From Symsagittifera roscoffensis (taxonomy: Eukaryota; Xenacoelomorpha; Acoela; Convolutidae), in the NCBI RefSeq assembly GCF_963678635.1, contig NC_087066.1, positions 50,771,581 through 50,835,580 on the forward strand: DNA of 64,000 bases, in the 5' to 3' direction. Positions 20,438 to 32,189 of this stretch are shown piece after piece. The translations under genes were made by a program, and so were the position numbers. Below the pieces are notes generated by a model, which saw only the letters and a program-made list of their open reading frames with translations, was not told the origin of the DNA and did no database searches. Position 1 is the stretch's first letter. The number at the start of each line of letters is the position of its first letter.

Positions 20438-20730
20438 ATGGATCTCAATTATGCTTTGAATCCATTAATCAATCGTTTTAAATTAGAAGGCTATCACCCT
20501 ATAAAAAAATGTATTCCATAACTAATTCCCTTCTTGAATATCAAAAAATCTATGTCCCAGCAAAATATCTGACAGCAAAATTACAAACCCCCCAGTTAGA
20601 TGACTATACTGAGCAAATTCAGCGCAGTCATATCCATGAAACGCATCAAATCCGGGAGCTGAAAAAGCAAATCCACAATTTGAAAACAAAAAATCACCAA
20701 CTTATAGCCCGGTTGGAAGGAAAATTGTAA
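20438..20730 (+). CDS. Small coiled-coil ORF pair joined by a slippery A heptamer
   Basis: A 23-codon frame from 20,438 (MDLNYALNPLINRFKLEGYH) ends in a TAA just after the AUG of a second, -1 frame (20,509-20,730, 73 codons). At the overlap the zero frame reads ATA AAA AAA, a perfect X_XXY_YYZ slippery heptamer that would move ribosomes into the second frame. The second part ends in a heptad-like coiled coil (residues about 44-73, HQIRELKKQIHNLKTKNHQL). A simple one-base loss in the A run would look the same. Function unknown. Confidence 0.45.
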
Positions 20731-21102
20731 AAAATTTATCCTTTTATTTAAACATTTATTCTTTCGCTTTATATAGCTATGTAGTATAGCTATTAATTTC
20801 CTTTCTCATCAATTTTGACTTTTATAAAAAACAAAAAACACAAAAAATACCCCCTTTGTATGAACCAGCCCTCCCCTTATTGCGCGTTTGGACAGACTTC
20901 ACATACTTCAGGAAGAAAAGGAGACTTCGGAAAAAGAATGTACAAGGAATAAAACTAACCTTCAAACTTTTGAGAAACAAATAATTTTGATGTATTTTTT
21001 TTTATAGTTAAATCCCTTGGTTGTGTTAACTCTATTTTGATTTATAAATGTAACTGATGTGTTTATATTCATTCAAGCCTGACTCAAAGTATCAGTTGTT
21101 CA

Positions 21103-21164
21103 AAAACATCTGCTACCTGTAATACCAACAAATAAAACATCTGCTACCTGTAATACCAACAAAC
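21103..21164 (+). repeat. 31-bp tandem duplication
   Basis: Two direct copies of a 31-bp unit containing ACATCTGCTACCTGTAATAC, differing only at the last base. It lies in the 3' untranslated part of the LTR element. Confidence 0.85.
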
Positions 21165-21290
21165 TATTGAACCAACTTTATGAGATTGAAAGAAAAAGCT
21201 TCGATCGATCAACAATTACCCCACTATTCAAGTGAAAGTAATAAAAATGAAAGTTTCAGTTTTTTTCCTCTCCAAATAGGAAGATGGATA

Positions 21291-21920
21291 TGTTCTGATT
21301 TCAAATAGAAACAGAAACATGAATTATTTTACTGCGTTCACAAAATGTTACGCCGCCGCCACCACCAAAAGAAATATGTTTTTATTCCCTTGCAAAAGGA
21401 AGGGAAATGCTATTGGAATAATTCGTATAACGTTTTAAGCATTGAGAATTGAAACGACTATTCTCGTTCAATGCGAATATTAACAATTCCTCTCGTAAAA
21501 TACGAGCATACGAAACCTTTTTCTCGTAAAATACGAATGTACGAATAGAGAATACGAAGTTAAGAAGTAACTTCTCATTTGATACGAAAAGTGGCGTGAT
21601 TTCCCCATCTGAGTATAAATAGAAGCTCAAAACTACGGGAATTCATTCCCAACAATATCTCTTCTAACACCAACACCACTCTCTTCTACCACCCCAACCA
21701 ATCTCTAAAATAATATCTACTCTCAGTAAAAATATCTCTAATCTCACCGTTAAAATAGATATTGAGTCAAAAGGCAACTTGCTGTAAATTCATACTAACT
21801 TCTTTTTTAATAAAATATTTCTCAGCGAATTTTAGATTTACTTTCTAAGATAGAAAGTAGAAAGGACTCTTTATTCCTAGCAAGCGTTTTGTCCGACGTC
21901 TATAGTTTTGCTAGCGTAAT
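21291..21920 (+). repeat. 3' LTR of the complex element
   Basis: Same length as the 5' LTR with six substitutions seen by eye. It is preceded by a short purine-rich tract (AATAGGAAGATGG), a weak polypurine tract, and followed by the AGTAC duplication. Confidence 0.9.
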
Positions 21921-21998
21921 AGTACAGAGTTCTGTTATCAATTATGAAACTTATTTGAAGTGAATTTCATTGACCTAAACTGAAGATGGCATTATTTG

Positions 21999-22049
21999 GA
22001 TCTACTTAACAATCTCCTCAAGAAAGGGGAGGAGATTGTTAAGTAGATC
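21999..22049. repeat. Perfect 21-bp inverted repeat with 9-nt spacer
   Basis: The arms run 21,999-22,019 and 22,029-22,049 (first arm starts GATCTACTTAACAATC), fully complementary, with spacer AAGAAAGGG. It lies 78 bp beyond the 3' LTR. It would form a strong hairpin as DNA or RNA; no gene is attached to it. Confidence 0.85.
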
Positions 22050-22877
22050 AAAATGGTCGGTTTTTTGTCTAATCAGATTGCAGCAAAATTATAATTCTCA
22101 ATAGAAAGCTCAATGCTAAATTACTGCATTTATTTATAGTGGTTGAGTTTGATAAGTAGATTCTATTTTTTCACAAATCCACCCACATTTTCGCAAAAGA
22201 TACTGGTTGATTTTATTTCTTACAACATGATATATTTTTCAAACATCGTTTGTTCGAAGAGCCTCAGTTTTGAAAGATCCCTTTGATGTTATGCCACCAA
22301 CTGGTCCATTGAGCACCACAAACCAGACCACTTTCTGGGTTTTTAGCCTTTGCCACAAACCAACCCGCATCCACATTACATGCACCGTATTTTTTTTCTT
22401 TTAATAAAAAATTCTCGCTGAGTGAAGATTAATTTCGAAGTGAATACCAGTCGCCGAAACATCATTTGTGGAAAAATCCCAGAACGGGTTCTCGTCAACT
22501 CTAACCCACGAGAACCAGCCTTCGATTCTCTCGCCTTTTTCTGGCTCGAATATCAGTTTGTGGACAAAGAAAGAATTAGCTGTCGTATAGATTGAACCGG
22601 ATTTGCTTTTATTTACTAAAAAAAAGTCACACATTTTGGTCTTTTGTATCATAATTTTCAGTTTCAAACACAAACTTAATCTTTTTCAACTCACAGAATC
22701 ATTTACTAGTTAAACAAAAAGTGAGGCTGTTATAATTTTCCATCAACCATGTTAGACACAGAATAGTCATCTATAACTTGTCGTAAGGGGCGAATTCTCC
22801 AGGGACTTGCTGATACTCAAAAAAAATTTTAAAATGATTTTTAATTTTGACCAATGAAATTGAGTTTACAAGCTTTC
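22050..22877. other. Non-coding stretch
   Basis: No supported gene. An antisense 90-codon open frame at 22,401-22,673 shows no domain or homology I recognise. Confidence 0.35.
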
Positions 22878-23838
22878 TTAAAACACCGTGGTTTCTCTGA
22901 CTGGTGCCGAACGAGAGGTGGTTTCTCCAATGGGATTAACAGGAGTGAGGGTGGGTTGATTACCGAGACCCCTTTTTGAGCTTCTTCGAGATATTTGATA
23001 GGTGATATGATTTCGATTTGTCGACGTTCTGATTCCCCCTTCTAAATTTATGATCATGGTTACACTCCGTGCACAAATCGTTTTTCTCCAAGGAACTTTG
23101 GAGTCCCCACGTTGTGTCTGGTCTGGACGAGCACCTCGTTGAATGAGTGGAGTGGTCGGCACCTGTGTCTTTGCTGGAGATTTCTCTGTCGAAATTGGGT
23201 CCTCGCGTTATCCTTTCAAGGTAGTGTTCCCGAGTCGATGGTCGTGTTGTCGTCTCTGGTCTTTTGCTTTGAGGTATCTAAAAACTATCAGACGTAAAAG
23301 GCTGTGAACCTTTCTTATCATTTGATTCATCTCACAACAAGTCGTAAAGCCCATTGTGCCAATGGTCTAAACCTAATGGCTATGATATGTCAGAATTAAA
23401 AAGAGGTAATTTTTGGTAAACGATTTAAAAACTGACTTCTTGCGCTTTTAGGCTGGGGCTTTATCTGCGAGTCTTCTTGTTGTTGAAGTTCCTGCATGTC
23501 TTGAATCATGTTTGTTTGGACGCGAGTTCTTGGTTTTCCCTGCTAAATTAGAAGGGTTAGTTTTGTTAAAGCCATCGAACTTTGTTAAATCCATTGGTTT
23601 TTTGGTCTAAAAGCAATAAGATAGGATTTTCTGATGACGTGACCATTATCATAAATTGTTGTGAAACCTAACGTGTCTCCATCTAGAGGTCTGAGAGGTC
23701 TGAAATGCGGTTGCATGTCCTTTCTTTGTACAGTTTTTCTCAGCCAATTTGTCCGTCTTGCGATGGGGTTCGAGCAGTCTTGTTAGTAAGCAATTGATTT
23801 TTTCTACCGTTCTTCTTCTTGATGATTTTAAATAGAAA
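22878..23838 (-). pseudogene. Possible 3' remnant of a decayed retroelement
   Basis: Short Pro/Arg/Thr-rich minus-strand frames (for example PTTPLIQRGARPDQTQRGDS near 23,150) lie downstream of the Ty3/gypsy RNase H remnant in its orientation, with R2 copy b between. They could be a worn integrase C-terminus or env/gag-like tail. No diagnostic motif survives. Confidence 0.25.
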
Positions 23839-24387
23839 CAAGACTGCTCGTATCAGGGAGAAGCCCTGAATGTTCCGACTGCTTTTGAAGTCTTATGGAC
23901 CAGCAGTAATAACTTAAAAAACATTATATGAAATAAAATAAAATGAAAAAAAAAAAAATTCCAAAATTTGAAATTTTTTATGAAAATCATCCCCCCACAC
24001 GCCATATAAAGGTACAAAAAGATAGTTTTCGTTCCTTGTAACACATCAATTATGGCAAATAAGCTATTTCAACCAATTTGGAACGATTTATAAGACGGAT
24101 TAAATCTCCGCTTACGCGTTAATAGCGCGAATTATATCGCGCGTTAATTGTCCCAAATTGGTCAAAATGGCCAAAATGGCAACCTTTAAACCCTCATAAC
24201 TTTACGAAAAATGATCACAGGTGAAATATCTTTTCAAATTTAAGCTTAGGACAACAATACCTTTTGAATTATTAAAAAAAGTTCCGTCAAAAATGGCTAG
24301 TTAAAAAGTCGAAATTTGTCTGAAGAAAAAAAAACCCACCCCGAGCACAAACATTCCGTTACTTTCGTATCGAAAGTCGGAACAATA
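23839..24387 (-). mobile_element. R2 hairpin-bounded repeat, copy b
   Basis: A complete copy in minus orientation with the 5' hairpin (ACTTTCG-TAT-CGAAAGT), internal GCGCGA palindrome and 3' AGGGC...GCCCT-type hairpin. It lies inside the decayed Ty3/gypsy region, so it is younger than that element. Confidence 0.8.
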
Positions 24388-24428
24388 AAATTTCTGAACG
24401 TTTGTTGATTATTGCGACTACAAACTTG

Positions 24429-26000
24429 TTATCTTACAGTGAGGTTGAGTGGCTTTTCTAGAGAAACTGTCTGAAAATCCCTGGTATGTGTTGAAAGATG
24501 AAAATAAAGGTAACAGTCTAATTTTAACAGGTCAGTCTTCTGTGCAGAGTTTTTATTCTGTGGTCTGCACCTAATGCGAAAAATATGGCAGTTTGATTGG
24601 TTTCTACTCCGACTTTTGAACCATAGAAGTAGTTTTATAGATTTTGTTGCCCAAACGACTCCCAGGAGTTCCAGTGCATTTGTGGAGTATTTCTTTTTAT
24701 AGGTATTTAAAAAGATTGGTTGTTTGCTATCATTTCCTACAATTCTTCGGCCCATTGTTCCAATGTTGACCCCTATCTTTTGTGAGAGGGATGCATGTTC
24801 ATAATCTTGACTACCTTCTTATGTCAAAATGGTTGTCTTCAGTAATGTTTCTAATTTGGTTTTTCAGATCTTCAAATTCGTTTAGGAGTCATACCAATTA
24901 TATTAAGTACCAACTTTTTGTTAAGTAGCGTGCTTAGTGGTGAAAAAAAGTTTAAAAATATGAGAGAAACCCCGTGTAACGGTTTACTACACCAAAGATT
25001 GATTGCACTTCTGGACTGTTTCTCTCGGATTGGTAGGTTTTTTTTTGACAAGTCCGCTTTTTGAACCAAAGATTTTATTCCTGTATTCGAGATTATAAAC
25101 TCCAAAATTTTTATGTTTTTTTTGGAAAAAAACGCACTGTACCCATTTGATTGACATATTCTTGTTCTCAAGCAAGCTCAGTGTTTTCCATTGAATGGCT
25201 TTATGTTCTTCCAATAACCCGTTCAAAGCTAATAAATTGTAATCTATATAACATGAATGTTTGGTAGTCGGAATGTATTTTAAAGTTGCAATCAAGTTCC
25301 ATTTAAATTCGTTAAGATTTTCGACAAAGCTGTCGAAATCGGTTAAAAGGCTATATTCACCAGGGTTTTGTCACACAATATAGTGAATTTGAATTTTTGT
25401 CTGGCACACTTGACAAGTTTTAGTTGGGTATAAACATTTTGCAAATCAAAGCTACTCAACCTAATGTCACCATTTTTTTGACCATCGTGAAGCAATGTTT
25501 TTGATTAAATTGTGTAAGGTTTGCAATTGATATTTGTATTTGAATTATCTCGTTAGTTTAGTAGTTTCGAATCTTTCTTTTTTTAAATCACTATTGGGCT
25601 TTTGAAGCGTTTTTCGTCATATTTTTCTATATTGACAGCATGCCCATCCTTTTAAAATCAGCGTTTACCCTGATTTAGCAAATGTAAGGGGACCCTTCTA
25701 CCCTTGGACTGAATTGGTTAAAATGCGCAATTTTTCTGTCCGATAAAATTTTTCCGACTTTAATAAAAAGGTCTGTCAAATGATGTAGTACAGGTTGAGA
25801 ATTGCGTTTGTATGTACAATTCAATTATCGCATTTGAGAAGAGACACGATGTTGATTGGTTGAAGATATTGTTTTTGCGCAATTTAAATCCCCCAATTTT
25901 AAAAGGTTCTCGTTTCCTATAATACTTTGGTAAAAAACAGCCGTAATAAAAATAGTGTTTCATCGCGTTTTGATCCATTTCATTGAGTTTGAATTTAAAA
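24429..26000 (-). pseudogene. Decayed Ty3/gypsy reverse transcriptase-RNase H
   Basis: Minus-strand frames, broken by many stops, show RT motifs in order: a SPIVIxKKKD-like segment near 25,580, LSSFDLQNVY near 25,470, a damaged YIDD box (CYIDYNLLALNG, near 25,240), then EFIISNTGIK and FLNFFSPLSTLLNKK, which correspond to the thumb/connection. RNase H follows (YSTNALELLGVVWATKSIK, near 24,650). The order RT then RNase H, with these motifs, identifies Ty3/gypsy. Heavily degenerate and non-functional. Confidence 0.75.
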
Positions 26001-29000
26001 AAAAAGAAACCGTAGTTATCTGGTTATCTGGAGATTGTTCTTTTTCTGGATTTTAGCAAAAAAAACAGTTTATTGATATAACTTTGCTTTGGATTAGAAA
26101 TTGATCGTTCAAACGATATAGAACTTCTGGTGAAATTCAGTTTCTTTGTACATTTTTTTCCAGTTATTTCACTTTGAAGATGAAAGGTTGAGTAGAAACC
26201 ATGAAACACCTAGTTTGAAGTGTTTGGGGAAAACAAGATTGAAGTTTGGCTGGATTAATTGAGAAAAACGAACAATCAAAAGTTTTGCTTGAATTTTGGT
26301 TAGCAATTCCAGCTTAAAAAATGAGTTCAGGCATTTAGATGTAATTTTTGTTTCTCTTATTTGACGGAGTATGAAGCTTTTTCAATGGAAAATTTACCTG
26401 AGACAGTTCTGCCTGAGAAAAAAAAAGACCAGTATATCATACTGTTTTTCGACTAATTTACCATTTTAGAGTTAAATTTCAAGGAAGAAGTGTTTTTTTC
26501 TGGAAGAAATTAAATCAAACAAAATTAACAAATCTGCTGTTAAGATCTTTGTTTTACCAAATTTTTAAATGAAAAAGCGGAAAATCTGTTGTAGAAAGTT
26601 TTTAGAGAACATAATAAAAATTTTGCTGGTTTTTTTCTAAAATATAAAGATAAGTTTAGCAGAATCAAATCATAAAAATCTGAAAACATATGATAATTGA
26701 CATGTCACAAATCAACGAGAAACAATGTAAACTCTAGTTTGGCTCTGGTTTGCCTCAACTTATTTCAATTGGAAAACTTGGAGAAACTATAAAACTATTT
26801 GGAATCAAGCGTGCTTAGGACTTTTTAAAACATTGCCTAAATGATGCAGTTTTGTTTTTATGTTTTTTTTTTCTTTTTAAACAGCCATCCTTTGGAAGAC
26901 TTAAGAAAAATTTAAAACTCAGAATTAGGTTTCATTGCAAACTTCTATTTGTATTTCAGTTATGAAACTCCGAAAAAAGATTAGCTATAGAAAAAATTTC
27001 AGGTTTTGTCCATTGGTTTTACTTTGATTTTACTCACCAGAAACTTCGCAAATTTACACCTATATGTTCTGTTTTTACTAAACTCTCATCTATTTTTATC
27101 TGAATGCTTTCCAATTATCTCTAACATAACCGGTTTTGAGATACTTTACGAAAATCAAGACTAAAAAAGACTTTAGGAAGATTTTTTCTGGTAGTTGAAG
27201 ATTTAAAATGGGTCACAAACCAAAATTAAAAAACTTTTTAAACTATTTTTTGCAAGCAATTGTTAGTTCTTGTTTCAAAAAAGTGTATTTCTGCTGAAAA
27301 CCGTCAAAATACTTACTCAAACAGAGAATTTCCATCTGCTAAATAAAAAGTTGCTCAGACGTGGTAACATTCAAACGTGAGGTAATAATCAACAAATTAA
27401 TTGAAGCGAATTCAAAAGCGAGACACTATAAAAAGGAGAGAGCAGGAATTAACTTAGTACTTAAGTTTTTTTTGGAAAAATCATGAGAAATTATGTTGTA
27501 GAAGCAAAAGAGAGATTATGAACAGTTAAAAAACAGTTTTAGCTGAAATTTTATCAGATTCTTTTTTAGCTTTTAACAAGACCAATTCAGTACTAAAACA
27601 AAATAGTAAGCAGAATTCTTGTGGAATTTCAGAAGGAGACTTGAATGAGTTTTGTCAAATAATAGATGTAAGATTCGCAAAATGTCTCTGAAATTTCCTC
27701 CAACAATTTAACATTTTTTCTTTTTATATATCATGATAATTGTCACAACCATTTTAGTATGAAGTCATTGTAAATCAATTATGCCAAAAGTTTCAGTTTT
27801 TTAAAAGTTGCATTGATTACAATCGTCGACAAAAAAACAGGAAGATTCGAATCTTTTTCTTGTTTTTCAGTAAATTTCAATGATTTTTGATTTTGTTAAA
27901 TAATTTTAGTTTTGCCATGACAAAAAAATTGTTATCAATATGAGAATTAAGGTGTAAATTGAAGAAATTTGCACAGACGCCAAGTCTTATATGAAACAAT
28001 TTAGCTTAAATCTCTCATAAAATATGTTTTTTTTTTCACAATTTTTCCGAGTAATAGAAGGTTTCAGCTACGTTGCAGCTAGAACATGGCATGGTTTCAG
28101 CTATTATGAGTTTCGATTTGGATAGTCGGTACAAAATTAGACCACATTTTATCATGTTTCTAATTTTTGAGAAAAAAGAAGGAAAATCCAACTGTTTATG
28201 GAAAAGTTTGTGTAATTGTTCTCGCATGTTTCCATTTATTATACAGTTTGAGTTCATATCTGTACTCTATATATAATGTTCCTTGATATTTCATAAAAAT
28301 TGGAGAAGCGATAGAAAAGCTTGCCAAATTGTTGAGATTTTTGATTTTTTTATCGAAAACCTAAAGTTTCTGCACTAAAAACTCAGTTTTTTTAAACCAA
28401 TTTTCTGACATAATACTGAAACATTGCGTCCTAAAACATCTTCTATTGCGAATCCTACTACATGAACAATTCAATACTGTATCTTAATATACAAATATTT
28501 CGGGCGCAAAATTTTTTGGAATCTAATATCTTACCATCTGAAACCTGTCTTCTATCTTAATTAATTGAGAAATCTATTCCTTATTTAATACATAGGGTAG
28601 AAACCGGATAGTCTATAGCCTATCTTAAAATATTGAGGTTTCTGCCACCCCAGATGTTTTGGCTTCTACTTCTGACATAGGTGGCAATTATCTTAGGACA
28701 GATTGTGAGAGGTAATCGCTATTTAACAAGGACTTTTATTTGAAACAATCCAGATGAATTTATTTTCGGACAGAGTTTAAAATACAGAGCAAAATGTATT
28801 TTTTGATTCGCTGGAAAAAAAATCATACACGTTTCTAAAAAGAAAAAACTTGATCTAGATTTTTTTTCGTTGTTAAGGGAGTTATATCAATTTTGATGGC
28901 AAGAAGTGTTCCATTGATATGATTTGAACTTTTGGTCAACTCGGGTGATATTTTGAAACGTTTTTCACTTAAAACATACAATCAGGTTGATAGAATCCGT

Positions 29001-29756
29001 TAATGTTGTTTTATGAATATATGTTGTTCTAAATTTTTACTAAGGGTATTTTTCAGGGAAAGTCTTTAAACAACCCGTAATGATTTTGCGAGTTATTTTT
29101 CCACTAAGGTTGATTTTCCTTTTCAGAGTTGATCAAAAATCAATGGTTGAGAAAGTTTTTTGTTTGATCTCAAAATTTGCCAATGCTGACCAGTCGGTCA
29201 AAAAAAGACCGAACGCACAGTCAAATTAAACAGCTGAACACAAAAATGATATAAAAAGACGAAGGCAAGTTCAAATTACAGCTGAGTTCAAAGTGCAAAC
29301 AATTAATCGGTCAAAACAAGATATTGAAACGGTCGAAACGAAATCAAGCCTAAAGAAACTTTTCACGGTGCTTTAAAAAATGCATTTGATTGAATTTTCC
29401 GAGGAAAAGAATGTGTTTTTCTTTTGTTTAGTTTTTTTTTCTCAATTTTTGGCGAACATTTTTCCTCAAATATTCTTCTGTCTCAAAAGCATTGGCCTGG
29501 ATTCACAAACTAGGAATTATTTATTTCAATTCTGATCATAATACTGTTGCTGTGAAAATTTTTTATTTTAGCCAATTTGAGATCCTCACTGCCCAATACT
29601 GTTCGGCTGAAAAAACAATTGGCAAAAAAATCCAGCTCAGAATTTTTTCCAGATTGAATTGTGGCAACGTTGTGGTTTTTTTAAAACCTCACTTGGAAAA
29701 AAGTCAGGTTATATTTTTTTTCCGCATTTTGAAGTTCGGCAAACTGAAAAGAAACT
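26001..29756. other. Long AT-rich stretch with no recognised gene
   Basis: No domain, splice-supported exon or repeat family was recognised over about 3.7 kb. Open frames at 28,036-28,257 and 29,492-29,758 have low-complexity composition and no motifs. A GGTCGAAACG-type motif near 29,200-29,340 resembles the GTCGAG array at 41,380. Confidence 0.4.
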
Positions 29757-30599
29757 AAACTAATACTACTGGAACTATAAATAAAATTCTCCATAACGTT
29801 TCAATTCATCTTATGTATCTCTCTTTTTCTCTATAGACTTGTAAAATCACTCATACTCTTTTAGAGGACAAGTGCAACAAATACTATTTCTCACATTTCC
29901 CCCGCCTCCTAGGGGAGTGAGATAACAATATTCAAAATGATACGTCTTCAAAACACCAAAACTCAGTGTCTCATCGAACATCCAAATAACTGAGGTATAT
30001 GAGTTCATGCTTCATTAAATTTTAGTTCTTATCAAGTCAGCCTTACATCCTTGTATCCTCACTTTAATTTCTCTCATCATTAGTTTCAATCACTGTTTCC
30101 TTGTCTTCTTCTGTCTCCGTCTCACTCTCTTCGTCGCTCTCTCTCGTTGTGTCAGTTCTCGACGATGTCACAGTTCTTCCTTCATGTACTTTTGTGAATA
30201 TTTCTTTGCTTGAGCTGGTCACAGAGCTTTCGATCCAGATGATTTGTTGTCTGCTTGCGTTTTTTTGTTCTTCCTCTCATCATTGCTGCTGTCACTTGAG
30301 TATTTGCCCTCTGATTGGTCTGATAGTTTTTTAAATTCGTATTCTGGGTTCATCTACTCTGTTTTGTAGGCTCTGGTTGGCTCCATAATCCTCACTATAA
30401 ACGTCCAGGCATGGTTTGTTGTGTATTGAACGGATCCCTACATCATGACGCCTAGCAGTGCGTCTCCCTTCATGGCTTTAATTAAGCAGAGTGCCAGTTG
30501 AGTTTTTGAGTGGCCAAATAAAATGTCGATTCCTTCATAGTAGCCTAATGATCACACGTGAGCTACATCTTTTCTGCTGGACTTGCTCTTTGATGCTTT
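29757..30599. other. Pyrimidine-rich flank of the old copia-superfamily remnant
   Basis: The first 38 bp (CTAATACTACTGGAACTATA region) resemble 39,851-39,888 at the other end of the remnant, which may mark element ends. No gene seen. Confidence 0.3.
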
Positions 30600-32160
30600 G
30601 TTTCTGATAGACCGATGTTATGAAATAACGCTTTCCAAAATACAATCTCATCCTTCGCACATCTCTTGGAATGAAATTTTGCTTCGTATATATCATTCTT
30701 CGCTCTGATTATTGTCTTGCTTTAACAATAGAATACCGATATTGGCGCTGAATTCTTCTGATGATTCATTCATAGTTGCCCCGTAGTTACTCTTTCTTTG
30801 TAGCTGACATTGGTGTAGATCTTCATTTCTAAGGGCCCTGTCATCATAATCGATTGTTGAGTCCTGGATTTTTAATTTTTCGGATTCAGGCTTAGCTTCC
30901 GTACATTTCCAATATGTGGTCTGGTGTTTAGTGATGATCAACAATCCTCTGGCCTTTTTGCAAGGTCTGGTCTCGATAGCGCCGTTGCCCACTGCATATG
31001 TCCTTTCAGACTTCGTACTTGCGTCTTTTGCGCTAGTGTTATGCCGTTTTCGTCATTGCATGTGATTCCTTGGTTTTTGTTGATTTCTCCTTATTTGCCT
31101 TCAGTTAGTATGGGAATTATCGTTCTGTAAGAGCCTGCTCATTTTGGCTGTTTCAGTGTTAGTCAGAAATTCAAAAGTCGACTTCTTCACGGGTCTTCTA
31201 CTGATTCCCTGTAGTGCTCTCTTTACTTTGGCGTGGAACTCATCAGTAGCTGTGAACATCATGTAGCAATATTATTGCTGCTGCATTGTTGGTCAGTTGC
31301 GCAAAACAAGCAGTGAGTTATGTTGCTTTACTTGAGGCCTACTTGGTCGAGTTTTCTAAAAAAAAAAAGATTGTATTCCAGTCTACCGCTGCATCGGCCA
31401 CCTCAAATACAACCACCTTCAATTTCCACAATGTCCCAATGGATGTTCCTCCCTGCTTTTGTGGGGGAAATATAGACTGGTCGACGAATGCCGTCCAGTT
31501 GCAGAAAGTCTTTGCTGGCATCGACAGAAAATGGTGTCCACCACTCTGCATTTGCGGACCTTGTGTCCGTCATTGATTCTTTCGTTTGCCGGGACCTCCT
31601 TAATTAGTCCATACGAATTCCATCCTTGTAGTTCTTCCTGTCATGCAGTTTCAACGTTTTTCCAATTCTTCCTTTGAGATTATTTCAGTGCCTGCAATTA
31701 GATTAGGTTTTTCGGAAGAAATTGGTTCTCCGTATTGAACCGCTTCATCGCCAGTTCTCAATTTTTGGTTAGGTCTGTATACCAACCCGCCTGTGTACGG
31801 GCTCACCACATGATCCTTCTGTCTTGCTTCTCTCGTTTGTTGTTGGGCATCTTTGTTTAATCTCCTGCCAGTCGAAATTCTTGGTATTTTCTTCCTCACT
31901 ACTTTCCATCTTTTTCATCTCGGATTGAGGGCCCAATACCTGATCTGGGATCGTCGTGTGGGACTTTTTTGCTGTTCTTTTCAGACCATGTCTGGATTTC
32001 TGCTGTTTCATCTTTCCTTTGTAGTCCTTCTCTGTCCTATCTTTCGCCCCTTGTCTGTCGCTTGCTCGAGAGACCGCTCCATCCGATCCTGTTTTTTTTG
32101 CACATTTTCTGCTTTGGTTGAAATGCTAAACGACTGTTCTTATCCGAAATAGCTTCGTTT
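30600..32160 (-). pseudogene. Decayed copia-superfamily RT and RNase H
   Basis: Minus-strand frames with many stops include the RT entry region (EELQGWNSYGLIKEVPAN, near 31,600-31,660) and an RNase H start (QWATALSRPDL, near 31,000) followed by SKTII-like and YEAKFH-like remnants near 30,690. These fit the divergent copia-type polyprotein whose zinc knuckle, protease and integrase lie at 36,835-38,880. The younger copia insertion at about 32,190-36,461 separates the two halves. Confidence 0.6.
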
Positions 32161-32189
32161 TCGGGTATGGGAGATTTGGTGTGATTACT

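Larger units (their letters stand above)
15304..21920 (+). mobile_element. Complex non-autonomous LTR retroelement with envelope and accessory genes
   Basis: Two 630-bp LTRs differing at six positions by eye (about 99% identity) bound a 5.4 kb interior. A 5-bp duplication AGTAC flanks the whole (15,299-15,303 and 21,921-21,925). A TGG-initial primer-binding site lies 4 bp inside the 5' LTR. No Gag, protease, RT, RNase H or integrase motif can be found in any frame. Instead the interior holds a short leader ORF, an antisense two-exon gene, an internal promoter, a spliced acidic protein, a chuvirus-like glycoprotein nested in that protein's intron, and a frameshift-linked coiled-coil ORF. The high LTR identity implies recent insertion, so the enzymes presumably came in trans. 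It may be a BEL/Pao or Ty3-related derivative; the superfamily cannot be set without pol. Confidence 0.9.

Noticed and set aside
29492-29758. 88-codon plus-strand frame as a gene
   Set aside because: AT-rich composition, no domain, no splice or promoter signals, and no duplicate showing conservation.
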